In this document: piece by piece, positions 52,399 to 60,717 of the stretch
Layout of the letters: every line of letters starts with the position of its first letter
Numbering within the stretch: position 1 is the first letter of the stretch
Assembly (NCBI GenBank): GCA_035570275.1
Contig: DATMNI010000226.1
Coordinates: forward strand, 1-64,000
Length of the DNA: 64,000 bases
Reading direction: 5' to 3'
Origin: DATMNI01 sp035570275
Lineage (GTDB): Bacteria; Acidobacteriota; Terriglobia; Bryobacterales; Bryobacteraceae
Notes under the pieces: generated by a model
The model's input: only the letters and a program-made list of their open reading frames with translations
The model's database searches: none
What the model was told of the DNA's origin: nothing
Position numbers and translations under genes: made by a program

Positions 52399-52856
52399 CC
52401 TTTGCCGCCTTTGCGGGCTTCATCGTCCTGATACTCCACGCGCCGCCCGGTCCGCGCCTCCAGGCCGGCCAGCACTGACCGGATATCGCCCTTCTCCACG
52501 CGGAAGACCAGGGCCTGCTGTTGGCCCCCGGCATCCGTATACCCCAGCGTGACGAAATGCTTGCGCGACTTGCTCAATAGCAGGATGGGGGAGATCAGAA
52601 CGGCCGCGGCGTAACGCCGGCTTACGTTCTGCCCGTACTCGATGGTGTTGACCTTGGCGTAGGCGACGGTGAATTCCGTCTTTTCGGACCACAGGCGAAG
52701 CGCCTCCGTGCCGGTCAGGTCGATATGCAGGCTGGATTTGACGGATACGCCCGCCAGCGTTCCGCCAATGAACTGCGCTTTGACCCCTGGCTCGGCGGCC
52801 GTAATCGACAGCGCCAGCGCAAACCCGCCCAGTGCCGTCCACCAGTTTAGAATCAT
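52395..52856 (-). CDS. Small exported protein of unknown function
   Basis: ATG 52856 is chosen because it opens a signal peptide (MILNWWTALGGFALALSITA); the frame runs further upstream but antisense to the thiolase gene. The 153-residue product contains VAYAKVNTIEYGQNVSRRYA and RKHFVTLGYTDAGGQQQALV with one hydrophobic stretch (AAVLISPILLLS), like small PH-like membrane-associated proteins. It overlaps the next gene by TTGA, so both act together in the envelope. Confidence 0.65.
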   Translation of the reverse strand: MILNWWTALGGFALALSITAAEPGVKAQFIGGTLAGVSVKSSLHIDLTGTEALRLWSEKTEFTVAYAKVNTIEYGQNVSRRYAAAVLISPILLLSKSRKHFVTLGYTDAGGQQQALVFRVEKGDIRSVLAGLEARTGRRVEYQDDEARKGGKG

Positions 52857-53054
52857 GTCTTGTGAGGAAAAGAGTGGCGGCGCACAGCGGGAAATCTCAA
52901 GAGTATTTAATATTACGATTGCAGATGGCCGTTTCAGGTAGACACGGAGATACCCTTGAGGATGGAAGCTGCTCTGCCGCGGGGGGTTGCGGGGTGGTTT
53001 TTCGCCGCGTCTCCTAAGCGGCTCCGCGTCAAGATTTTTGTCTGGGAGGCTGAT

Positions 53055-54218
53055 ATGCACGAAGCGATGATTGTGGATTGTTTGCGGACGGCAGTAGGCA
53101 AGGCGCCGAAGGGGGCGCTGCGGAATTCGCGGCCGGACGATTTGGCGGCGAAGGTGATCGGGGCGCTGCTGGAGCGCTATCCACAGGCGAAGGATCATGT
53201 GGACGATGTCATCCTCGGGTGCGCCATGCCCGAAGGCGAGGCGGGGAGCAACATGGCGCGGCAGGCGGCGCTGCGGGCGGGGCTGCCGGATCTGGTGACT
53301 GGAATGACCATCAACCGGTTTTGCAGTTCCGGACTGCAGGCCATCGCGCTGGCGGCCGACCGGATCCGGGCGGGCGGAGCGGAGGTGGTGATCGCCGGCG
53401 GAAGCGAATCCATGAGCCTCACCCCGCGCGGTGGCGCGCGGCCGTCGCCGAATCCATGGTTCGTGGAGCATTGGCCCGAGGTGTATATGAGCATGGGGCT
53501 CACCGCGGAACGCATGCAGAAAAAGTACGGCGTCACGCGGGAGGATGCCGACGCTTTCGCGTTGCGCAGCCACCAGAATGCGCTGCGGGCGCAGCAGGAG
53601 TGCTGGTTCGCGGATGAGATTGTGCCGGTGGAGGTGGAGACCGCGACAGCCGGGGGTGTGGAGAAGACCGTGTTTCAGACCGACGAAGGACCCAGGGCCG
53701 ATACCAGCCTGGCGGCGCTCGGCAAGTTGAAGCCGGTGTTTCACGCCGCCGGCACGGTGACGGCCGGCAACTCGTCGCAGACCAGCGACGGCGCGGCCGC
53801 GGCGCTGGTAATGTCGGAGCGGATGGCTCAGGAGTTGGGGTTGAAGCCCAAAGCAAGGTTCGTCAGTTTCGCCACCGGAGGCGTGCCGCCGGAAATCATG
53901 GGGATCGGGCCGGTGGTGGCCATCCCGAAAGCACTGGCGCTGGCGGGCTTGAAGCTGGACGATATCGGCCTGATTGAACTGAACGAGGCCTTCGCGGTGC
54001 AGGCGCTGGCGGTGATTCGCAAGGCGGGGCTGGACCCGGAGCGGGTCAACGTCAACGGCGGGGCCATTGCGCTAGGCCATCCGCTGGGGTGTACGGGGGC
54101 GAAACTGACCGCCGGCATTCTGCGCGAGATGGAGCGGCGGCAGTCGCGGTACGGCATGGTCACGATGTGCGTGGGAGGCGGCCAGGGGGCGGCGGGAGTT
54201 TTCGAACGGCTGAACTAA
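53055..54218 (+). CDS. Acetyl-CoA C-acyltransferase (thiolase)
   Basis: ATG 53055 follows GGGAGG; the upstream extension is not conserved. The 387-residue protein has the full thiolase triad: nucleophile Cys90 in NRFCSSGLQAI, His342 in GGAIALGHPLG and Cys372 in MCVGGGQG. It catalyses reversible thiolytic cleavage of 3-ketoacyl-CoA. FadA-type beta-oxidation or acetoacetyl-CoA metabolism are both possible; no fadB-like partner is nearby. It is probably monocistronic. Confidence 0.93.
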   Translation: MHEAMIVDCLRTAVGKAPKGALRNSRPDDLAAKVIGALLERYPQAKDHVDDVILGCAMPEGEAGSNMARQAALRAGLPDLVTGMTINRFCSSGLQAIALAADRIRAGGAEVVIAGGSESMSLTPRGGARPSPNPWFVEHWPEVYMSMGLTAERMQKKYGVTREDADAFALRSHQNALRAQQECWFADEIVPVEVETATAGGVEKTVFQTDEGPRADTSLAALGKLKPVFHAAGTVTAGNSSQTSDGAAAALVMSERMAQELGLKPKARFVSFATGGVPPEIMGIGPVVAIPKALALAGLKLDDIGLIELNEAFAVQALAVIRKAGLDPERVNVNGGAIALGHPLGCTGAKLTAGILREMERRQSRYGMVTMCVGGGQGAAGVFERLN

Positions 54219-54253
54219 GAGCGCATTCGTGCCCCATTTTTCATCCGGATATT

Positions 54254-54751
54254 TCATCCGGCCGCCGCCTCCCATTCGGGACTGTTCAAGAAGTACGTAT
54301 CGTAGATCTCCTGTACGTCCAGCAGGCTCGCCGGCGGCTCCTCGCCACGCGCGATGCGGGTAAGTTGGCGGAAGTATTCGAATCGCTCGATGCCTGGTGC
54401 GATTACGATCAGGAGTTCGGCACTCGTCCCGCGCTGGGTCGAGAAGGCATGGGGCATACGGGGCGGCACCACGATCACATCACCCTGTTCGGCCTTGACG
54501 ATCTCGTGGCCTGAAAGGACTCGTACTGCGCCTTCGAGCACGTAGAACATCTCGGCCGAACGGTCGTGGCGGTGCGGGCGGGCGCCGTCAGCGCCTTTTT
54601 CGAGCGTCACGCGCACTGTGGAGAGAGCTCCGCCAGTCGCGCTGCTATCCACAAGAAGTCTGACCTTCGCTGTGGACCCACCGGCGATTTCGGCATCGGC
54701 AGCACGAGTGATCACGGAACGGCTAAACGTAGGAAGCACAAACGACATCAC
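54254..54751 (-). CDS. Cupin-domain protein
   Basis: The 165-residue protein (MMSFVLP; the second Met at 54748 is an alternative start) contains a single cupin: motif 1 RPHRHDRSAEMFYVLEGAVR and motif 2 GDVIVVPPRMPHAFS, with two His, a Glu and a later His as metal ligands. The C-terminal helix region (FEYFRQLTRIARGEEPPASL) resembles cupins of quercetinase-like or regulatory type. The substrate is unknown. Confidence 0.85.
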   Translation of the reverse strand: MMSFVLPTFSRSVITRAADAEIAGGSTAKVRLLVDSSATGGALSTVRVTLEKGADGARPHRHDRSAEMFYVLEGAVRVLSGHEIVKAEQGDVIVVPPRMPHAFSTQRGTSAELLIVIAPGIERFEYFRQLTRIARGEEPPASLLDVQEIYDTYFLNSPEWEAAAG

Positions 54752-54797
54752 TACCTCAACGCGACTGGGGTCTATCTTACGGCTGCGCCGTGCATGA

Positions 54798-55050
54798 TCA
54801 CCTGCGAAGGAGAAGGGCCGCCAGCACGCACATGAAGAGAGCCGTGCCGCCGTGAATCATCAGCACCGGGACATTTCTCGTTCGGACATGGGCATACACG
54901 TTGAGAAGGTCGCCCGCTGGGATCAGAGAGGCGATGAAAAGGAAGGCGGCGAGTACGACCGTGCTGGCTCTCAACCATAGCAACCCGATCACGAGTAGTC
55001 CGATACAATGTCGCGCGTCCCCTTCGTCCACAGGTCATCGTGACCGGCCA
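54798..55050 (-). pseudogene. DUF4267-like membrane protein, 5'-truncated
   Basis: The frame ending at 54798 encodes LVIGLLWLRASTVVLAAFLF, IASLIPAGDLLNVYAHV and LMIHGGTALFMCVLAALLLR, the second half of DUF4267 membrane proteins. The expected preceding motif (GTRDIV) lies in another frame at about 55008-55025, so there is a frameshift. Only about 50 bp remain before the next gene, so the N-terminal helices are gone. Confidence 0.6.
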
Positions 55051-55068
55051 AAGATTTGCAATCCCCGG

Positions 55069-55926
55069 CTATCTTTTCGCGGCGTAGATCACGGTCACGG
55101 TCGTATCGCCGGAGCCGCCGGCCACGTTCACGTTCAGGGTGTGGCGCTCGCCGTCGTCTGACGCCACGATCACGCCGCTTTCTTCGGTGCTCAGGGTCAT
55201 CTTGACCTTCATCCCGGCTCGTCTGCACCTGTCATCGTAAAATGCCTTGACCTTGGCCGCGGAATCCGGCGTAGTGAACGTGAAGGTGCCGCCCTCGCCC
55301 TGACTGTTGCCATCGTCTCCCTTGACCGCAAACGTGCCCCTGGCGTCGGCGCCCGGATATGCTGGAACCCACGACGGCAGTTTGCCGGCGCCCGCGCCGA
55401 TTTCCAGGCTGGCCGTTTTGCCATCGTCACCCACGGCGCTGAAACTGAACCGGCCGTTCTTGGCGTCGTCGAAGCTCAGGGTGACCACTTTGCCGGTTCT
55501 CCTGTCCCGAACCGTGATCTTGCCCGACGAGTCGTCCGTGCTCAACACTTCGGCATCCGGGTTGGCGGCGGCGATGATCTTGCCGATGGCGAAACCGGGG
55601 TTGCGCCGCATCAGGTCCGGATCGATACCAGCCTTGTGAACGAAATACCGCAGCGTACCCACCGCGGCTACGCCAATGAGGACGAACAGCCCCAGGACGG
55701 CAACCAGGACCCAAACCAACGGGCTGGTCCTGCGAGGCGCCATGGCCCCGGGAACCGGCTGCGGCGTTGCCTGTCCAACGGGCGGCGGTCCAGTGGGCGG
55801 CGGACTGGCGGACGGCGGACCGGCGGGCGAAGCGATGGGCTGCCCGGCCGCCGCCTTCGCTGGGGTTCCGCACTGTACACAAAACGCGCCATTCACGGTG
55901 GCGCCACACCTGGTGCAAAAAGCCAT
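55069..55926 (-). CDS. Zinc-ribbon membrane protein with extracytoplasmic domain
   Basis: ATG 55926 follows GGAGG; upstream frame ignored. The 285-residue protein has an N-terminal zinc ribbon (FCTRCGATVNGAFCVQCG), a Pro/Gln-rich linker (about 25-65), one transmembrane helix (about 72-95: VWVLVAVLGLFVLIGVAAVG) and an extracytoplasmic domain with a repeated lysine/aspartate pattern (SSGKITVRDRRTGKVVTLSF). The layout recalls zinc-ribbon-TM proteins common in acidobacteria; function unknown. Confidence 0.75.
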   Translation of the reverse strand: MAFCTRCGATVNGAFCVQCGTPAKAAAGQPIASPAGPPSASPPPTGPPPVGQATPQPVPGAMAPRRTSPLVWVLVAVLGLFVLIGVAAVGTLRYFVHKAGIDPDLMRRNPGFAIGKIIAAANPDAEVLSTDDSSGKITVRDRRTGKVVTLSFDDAKNGRFSFSAVGDDGKTASLEIGAGAGKLPSWVPAYPGADARGTFAVKGDDGNSQGEGGTFTFTTPDSAAKVKAFYDDRCRRAGMKVKMTLSTEESGVIVASDDGERHTLNVNVAGGSGDTTVTVIYAAKR

Positions 55927-56067
55927 GGGGACCTCCACCCGCAACGGTAACATAACATACAGGACTTCCCAAAACGGGTACGGCCACCAATTCCGAAATT
56001 CCGAAAGCGGGAAGGCGTATGGGCCGCGCACGGACCGCTATCAGAAGGAGAACGCGTGTTCCGCCGC

Positions 56068-57624
56068 CTACTTGAAGATCTGGCTCAGAATTCTGCCCGA
56101 AGACCCACTCGGAGTCTCTACTTCCAACAGTGCCGCCAGCGTGGGCGCGATGTCATTCACGGCTACACTTCCGTAGTCAACCCCAGCGCGGATTCCCGCA
56201 CCAAAGAAGATGATCGGCACGTGAGTGTCATAGTCGTACGGCGTGCTGTGCGTCGTGCCTGTGTCGCCAAATATGTAATAAGGCTCCGGCAGCAGGACCA
56301 GGTCGCCCCAACGCGGCCCGTAGAAACCGAGCAGCACCGCATGGCCCACCGGGTCCGACGTCCCTTCGCCCCGCTGCAACTCATCGCGGGTGAAGACTCG
56401 CGCAATATGCGGTAACTTGCGGGCCGCCTCCGCGGCAACGCGCCTCACCTCGGCTGCGTTCAGACTCGCGATGGTTTTTGGGTTCAGGTGCAGGAAACCG
56501 CCGGCATCGGCGGCAAACCAGTCGCGTTTCCCGAACTTCGCCGTGAGTGCGTCTGCAATCGCGTGCGAACACTTCGCGGCGTCCAGACGCCCACCCGGCA
56601 TTTTCCGTTGGTTATTGACCTCGGGAATCGGCGCCACGCCGTGGTCCGCCGTCAGCACCACCAGCGTGTTGCCCTTGCCGATTCGGGCGTCGATAAAGTC
56701 CATCAACTTACCGAGAAGCCTGTCCGTGCGAATCGAAATATCGCGGATCTGCGGCGCATCGGGACCCAGAGCGTGGCCGGCGTAATCGTTGGCGGAGAAA
56801 CTCAGCGTCAAAATGTCGGTTCCCTGGTGTTTGCCCAGATCCTCGGATTCAATAGCGCGTTCGGCGAAGTCCTCCAGCAGTTCATTGCCGAAAGGCGTGG
56901 CTTCGATGGAGCCACAGAATGGGAGATCGCCGCCGGCGGCCATGCTGCAAAATGCTTTGGCCCCGGATTCCGCGTCCACCGGAAACCACTCCACGCCCAG
57001 ATATTTGTAGATCGGCCGGTCCGCATTGATGCCGGCCACCCATTCCGGCAGTTCCTTCATATAGTAGGTGCTGGTTACGAAGTGATTGGTGTCGGGGTCG
57101 AACCACCAGGCGGCGTCAGCCATATGCCCGGCTGGCAAAATCGCGCTGCGGTCCTTGATCGAAATGCCGATGATCCGTGAGTCCTTGCCCGCCATTTTCA
57201 GTTCGTCCCCAAGCGTGCTGACCAGCATCCGGCGCGGGGAAGAGCCTTTGGCTCCCGGGACACCACCCAGGAGTTTTTCGGAGCCATCCATTACGCTGGT
57301 GACTGTGCCGTGTTCCGGCTCATACCACTCGTTGCCGATGATTCCGCTCACCGAGGGCGTGGCGCCGGAAAGGAAGGTAGAGTGGCCTACGGCGGTGACG
57401 GTGGGGAAGTGAATGTGGTGGGCATTAGTGAAGACCATGCCTTCATTCAACAGGCGGGCCAGTCCGGCATGGTAGTCACCGCGGAAACGGGTTAAGTAGT
57501 CATAGCGAAATTGGTCGATCACCACGGCCAGGACTAACTTCGGACTTTCGGCGGCGTAAAGTCCCGGCGCCGCGGGGAGCAAGAGACCAAGCAGAGCGGG
57601 AAGCGATCGCAGCGATAGTTTCAT
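56068..57624 (-). CDS. PafA-like alkaline phosphatase family protein
   Basis: ATG 57624 opens a signal peptide (MKLSLRSLPALLGLLLPAAP); 518 residues. Motifs match the type I phosphodiesterase / PafA group: VVIDQFRYDYLTRF (metal Asp), nucleophile Thr in FPTVTAVGHSTFLSG, SANDYAGHALGP, VVLTADHGVAPIPE and GTTHSTPYDYDTHVPIIFF. It should be a periplasmic zinc phosphomonoesterase releasing phosphate. No pho-type regulators adjoin it. Confidence 0.9.
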   Translation of the reverse strand: MKLSLRSLPALLGLLLPAAPGLYAAESPKLVLAVVIDQFRYDYLTRFRGDYHAGLARLLNEGMVFTNAHHIHFPTVTAVGHSTFLSGATPSVSGIIGNEWYEPEHGTVTSVMDGSEKLLGGVPGAKGSSPRRMLVSTLGDELKMAGKDSRIIGISIKDRSAILPAGHMADAAWWFDPDTNHFVTSTYYMKELPEWVAGINADRPIYKYLGVEWFPVDAESGAKAFCSMAAGGDLPFCGSIEATPFGNELLEDFAERAIESEDLGKHQGTDILTLSFSANDYAGHALGPDAPQIRDISIRTDRLLGKLMDFIDARIGKGNTLVVLTADHGVAPIPEVNNQRKMPGGRLDAAKCSHAIADALTAKFGKRDWFAADAGGFLHLNPKTIASLNAAEVRRVAAEAARKLPHIARVFTRDELQRGEGTSDPVGHAVLLGFYGPRWGDLVLLPEPYYIFGDTGTTHSTPYDYDTHVPIIFFGAGIRAGVDYGSVAVNDIAPTLAALLEVETPSGSSGRILSQIFK

Positions 57625-57671
57625 ATCAATTACAAGCTGCCTGAGAAGCACACCGATTATCGCACGCGAAG

Positions 57672-57776
57672 CCGTTGTGGGGATTGGCAGGGGCACCCTC
57701 TGGGTCCGGCGGAGTGGCAATCCGCCTCTCGACGTGGGGCGTAGCCGCGTTGTGGGGTTTACCGGGTGGCCCCAGG
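57672..57776. repeat. Degenerate palindromic intergenic element
   Basis: The stretch contains TCCGGCGGAGTGGCAATCCG and repeated GTTGTGGGG blocks, similar to the arms of the element at 28734-28893 but broken. It lies upstream of the phosphatase gene. Confidence 0.4.
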
Positions 57777-57985
57777 TGCGCAACGAGCAGCGTCCATTCC
57801 AGCCGGCAAAGCTTCGCCAAAGAGCGAGGCGAATTTCCTGGCCCAGCTCGCGGCGTTTATATGGATCGGCTTCGTAAACCCGAGCCAGCCGGTTGAGCGC
57901 CGCGCCGTAAGTGGCCGCGGCTTCCTGGTCAGCCTACTTCACAAAAAGGTAGTCACTCGCGGAGGAACTTTCTTACAACCCAAGC

Positions 57986-58051
57986 ACCGCTCCCTCACGG
58001 TCGCGGCTCTGATCGGAGCCGCGACTTGTCGCTCGACCGTCAGGGAGCGGT
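57986..58051. repeat. Hairpin repeat element, copy B
   Basis: Outer arms ACCGCTCCCT / AGGGAGCGGT enclose CGGTCGCGGCTC / GGAGCCGCG around TGATC; 26 bp of the core are identical to copy A at 32564-32620, and an extra ACTTGTCGCTCG is present on the right side. It sits inside a gene fragment, splitting its C-terminal motif from what follows, which suggests insertion. Confidence 0.75.
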
Positions 58052-58057
58052 TCAAAT

Positions 58058-58165
58058 GCCGCGGATCGGGCTTCACCAGCAATGGCTGCGTGTAAGCCTT
58101 GCCGTCTGCGGTGAGCTTCACGAGGTAACTCCCCGGCGGCATCCATTCGCCCTGTGGAGGCGCGC
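58058..58165 (-). pseudogene. C-terminal fragment of a BNR/VPS10-type glycosyl-hydrolase-like protein
   Basis: The minus strand encodes PPQGEWMPPGSYLVKLTADG then KAYTQPLLVKPDPR, matching the C-terminal beta-sandwich of the large exported sortilin/BNR-repeat proteins of acidobacteria. Only about 36 codons survive; the hairpin element follows directly. The rest of the gene is absent. Confidence 0.6.
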
Positions 58166-58167
58166 CG

Positions 58168-58365
58168 GAGGAGATCCTGGATGTCCGCGGCGCGGCCGAG
58201 AAGCAACGGCTGTTCGGTTACAAGGAGCAGGCGTGGACCGGGTTCCACTACTCGCACGCCTACCTGGAGAGCATGAAGTCGCAGACGTTTTGGGATGCCG
58301 AGTTCGACAAGATCGAAGCGATCGACCGGGCGCTGGTTCGAGCGAGAGCGCTGCTAGAATCGTGA
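58168..58365 (+). pseudogene. C-terminal remnant of an unrecognised gene
   Basis: A 65-residue open stretch (EEILDVRGAAEKQRLFGYKE then HYSHAYLESMKSQTFWDAEF, ending RARALLES) has strong protein-like composition but no start; upstream it runs into the glycosyl-hydrolase-like fragment on the other strand. Its TGA overlaps the GTG of the next gene, so it was part of an operon. Confidence 0.5.
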
Positions 58366-58736
58366 ATAAGATGGAAACGGTCGCAGCTACGTTCGTACGG
58401 CTCGCGGATGAGGTCGCTTCGGCGAGCAGGATCGCTTATCCCCTGGCGGAACTCAACGATCCGCTCACCGCGGCCCCGGCTGAAGAGATTGCGAAGCTCC
58501 CGCCGCCCTCGATCGCCGATCCGTACCGGCTCAATTATGTCACCGCCATGGTGGAAGTGGCAGCCCACCGCGCGGGCGTGGCGCCGCCGCTTTGGACCGC
58601 CGCGGTGACGCCGCTGGACGCGCCGGTGTTTATAGACCCGTCGCTCAATCTGCGCGCTCACCTGTTGACGGCGTCGCCCCCGCCCTTCCGGCGCCGCAAC
58701 ATTTTCATCGATTCGAGTATCGGGGATCGCGTCTGA
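58362..58736 (+). CDS. Hypothetical protein coupled to the upstream remnant
   Basis: GTG 58362 overlaps the preceding TGA (ATG 58371 is an alternative). The 124-residue product (METVAATFVRLADEVASASR ... PPPFRRRNIFIDSSIGDRV) has a C-terminal PPFRRRNIFI motif that I associate with small proteins encoded beside putative nucleotidyltransferases, but I cannot name the family. It looks intact. A 33-codon frame at 58736-58834 overlaps its stop (TGATG) and may be another remnant. Confidence 0.5.
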   Translation: MNKMETVAATFVRLADEVASASRIAYPLAELNDPLTAAPAEEIAKLPPPSIADPYRLNYVTAMVEVAAHRAGVAPPLWTAAVTPLDAPVFIDPSLNLRAHLLTASPPPFRRRNIFIDSSIGDRV

Positions 58737-58842
58737 TGTTGACGGGACATTTCCAAAAGCGAAGCGTCGGCTGGCTGTCAATCTCTCACGCGAACTATGG
58801 GGTCGTATTCTCCAGCGGCTCAGCCCTCGGGTAATCATCTGC

Positions 58843-59097
58843 ATGGGAGGAATCCCTTTCCGTGAATTTCGCCGCCCGTATCAAAGGATGGACTACGAAT
58901 TTACCAAGGAAAGCACGATAGGCTCGGGATGGGGAGACGTTAACTTCCGGTTAGTTGACTGCCGTAAGAAGGGGAGGCTCGCCACGATCGTCTACCTGCC
59001 GCACTCTTCTCAGATCAAGCTCATGCGACACGACAAATCTCTTCCTCAGGTGAAGCAACTCTGCCTGACTATCGCCAAATCGCTGCATCGACTTTAG
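58843..59097 (+). CDS. Short hypothetical protein (uncertain)
   Basis: An 84-residue frame (FREFRRPYQRMDYEFTKEST, then LATIVYLPHSSQIKLMRHDK) with protein-like composition and GGAGG inside the first codons rather than before them. It may be a fragment of a larger gene. No family is recognised. Confidence 0.3.
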   Translation: MGGIPFREFRRPYQRMDYEFTKESTIGSGWGDVNFRLVDCRKKGRLATIVYLPHSSQIKLMRHDKSLPQVKQLCLTIAKSLHRL

Positions 59098-59244
59098 CCT
59101 GACGTAGAACTAACCCACGCGGGAAAAGTCCGGTTCTGGCAAGGCTGTGACGAACTTGGGTTGGAACCCAAACACAGACCCGAGACTGAATCGCGCGAGC
59201 CTCGGTCATTTTGGCAACGGCCCTGTCTTAGGGGCCTGAGCCCC

Positions 59245-60693
59245 TCACCCCCACAACGCCTCCACCACCTTCCCCTTCACCAATTCCCGCGGCTGGTTCA
59301 GATGGTTCATCACGATGGTATCCGGGTCGATCCCGAGCGCGTAGTAGACCGTAGCCAGCAGATCGTTCGGGTGCATGGGCTTGTCCTTCGGCGAACTCGC
59401 GGTCTCGTCGGACTCCCCGTACTGCGCCCCGCGCGCCATGCCGCAACCGGCCACCACGGCGCTGTAGCAGTACGGCCAGTGGTCGCGGCCATCGGGCGCG
59501 TTCGAATTGCCGGACGTGCTCACGCCGATGCGCGGAGAGCGGCCGAATTCGCCGATCGCCAACACCAGCGTATCCTTCAGCATGCCGCGGTCGTTCATGT
59601 CTTCCAGCAGCGCCGAGAGGCCGCGGTCTAGTTTCGGGCAATGCAGGTTCTTCAGCGGGCCGAAATTGGCGGCGTGCGTGTCCCACGAATCCACCTCGGG
59701 GTTGCCGTTGGCCACCGAGGGCCAGTTCATCTGCACGAAGCGCGTCCCGGCCTCGATCAGGCGGCGCGAAAGCAGCAGTCCCTGGCCAAACGTGTGGAGG
59801 CCGTAGCGCTCTCGCGTCTTGTCCGGTTCCTTCGTCAGGTCGAACGCGTCGCGCGCTTTGCCGGACAGCACCAGTTCGAAGGCCTTGCCATAGTATTCGT
59901 CGATGGCGTAACTCTTCAGCGCCTTCTCCAGGTCGGGCATCGAATCGTTAATGCCCTTCAGCAGTTCAAAGCGGTCCTTCAACCGCTCCGGCCCCACTTC
60001 TTTGCGCAGCGCCAGGTCTTCGGTCTTGATGGGCTTCGCCGGGTCCTGATACAAGCGGTACGGGTCGTAGGCCTTGCCCAGGAAACCGGCGGCGCCGCCT
60101 TTGCCGATCACGCCCGATTCCTGCAGCGGCCGCGGCAGTTCGACGAACGGCAGCACGGCCTCCTTGGGCGGCTTCAGTTTCGATACGTGGCTGCCCGCCG
60201 TCGGAAAGTCGGCGCCGTTGGGCGGTTCCAGTTGGCCCGAAGGCGAGACGCGGTCGGGCGGGTAGCCGGTGAGCATCTGGTAAATCGCCGCCGTGTGATT
60301 GAAGAGGCCGTTGGGCGTGTAGCTCATGGAGCGAATCAGCGTGGCCTTATCGAGCGCGTTCGCCATCATCGGCATGTGCTCGCCAATGTGCGTACCCGGT
60401 ATCTTGGTCGGGATGCCCTTGAAATCGCCGCGGATGTTAGCCGGCGCGTTGGGCTTGGGGTCCCACAGGTCGATGTGGCTCGGCCCTCCCTGCAGGAAGA
60501 CCATGATCACCGATTTCGCGCTGCCGAAGCCGCGCGCCCCCTCGAATTTGTTGGTGGCGGCGCGGGCGGCCTTCTGCCACCCCAGGAAGTTCGCGAGGTT
60601 CAACCCCAGCATCCCGATGGACCCGGCGCGCAACAGTTCGCGGCGCGTGGGACCTTCGCAAGTGTAGCAGCGGCGGCCTGGTATTACGAGCAT
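59245..60693 (-). CDS. DUF1501 exported protein
   Basis: The 482-residue protein begins with a twin-arginine-like signal (TRRELLRAGSIGMLGLNLA) and contains FLQGGPSHIDLWDPKPNAPA, FNHTAAIYQMLTG, MNDRGMLKDTLVLAIGEFGR and HWPYCYSAVVAGCGM, the DUF1501 family (sulfatase-like fold). These proteins are encoded with DUF1549/DUF1553 cytochrome-like proteins in planctomycetes and acidobacteria, as here (24 bp downstream of that gene). The role is unproven, probably polymer metabolism outside the cytoplasm. A 6-bp hairpin (59230-59245) lies at its stop. Confidence 0.92.
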   Translation of the reverse strand: MLVIPGRRCYTCEGPTRRELLRAGSIGMLGLNLANFLGWQKAARAATNKFEGARGFGSAKSVIMVFLQGGPSHIDLWDPKPNAPANIRGDFKGIPTKIPGTHIGEHMPMMANALDKATLIRSMSYTPNGLFNHTAAIYQMLTGYPPDRVSPSGQLEPPNGADFPTAGSHVSKLKPPKEAVLPFVELPRPLQESGVIGKGGAAGFLGKAYDPYRLYQDPAKPIKTEDLALRKEVGPERLKDRFELLKGINDSMPDLEKALKSYAIDEYYGKAFELVLSGKARDAFDLTKEPDKTRERYGLHTFGQGLLLSRRLIEAGTRFVQMNWPSVANGNPEVDSWDTHAANFGPLKNLHCPKLDRGLSALLEDMNDRGMLKDTLVLAIGEFGRSPRIGVSTSGNSNAPDGRDHWPYCYSAVVAGCGMARGAQYGESDETASSPKDKPMHPNDLLATVYYALGIDPDTIVMNHLNQPRELVKGKVVEALWG

Positions 60694-60717
60694 GACTTAG
60701 TCCTCAGTTCTCAGTTG

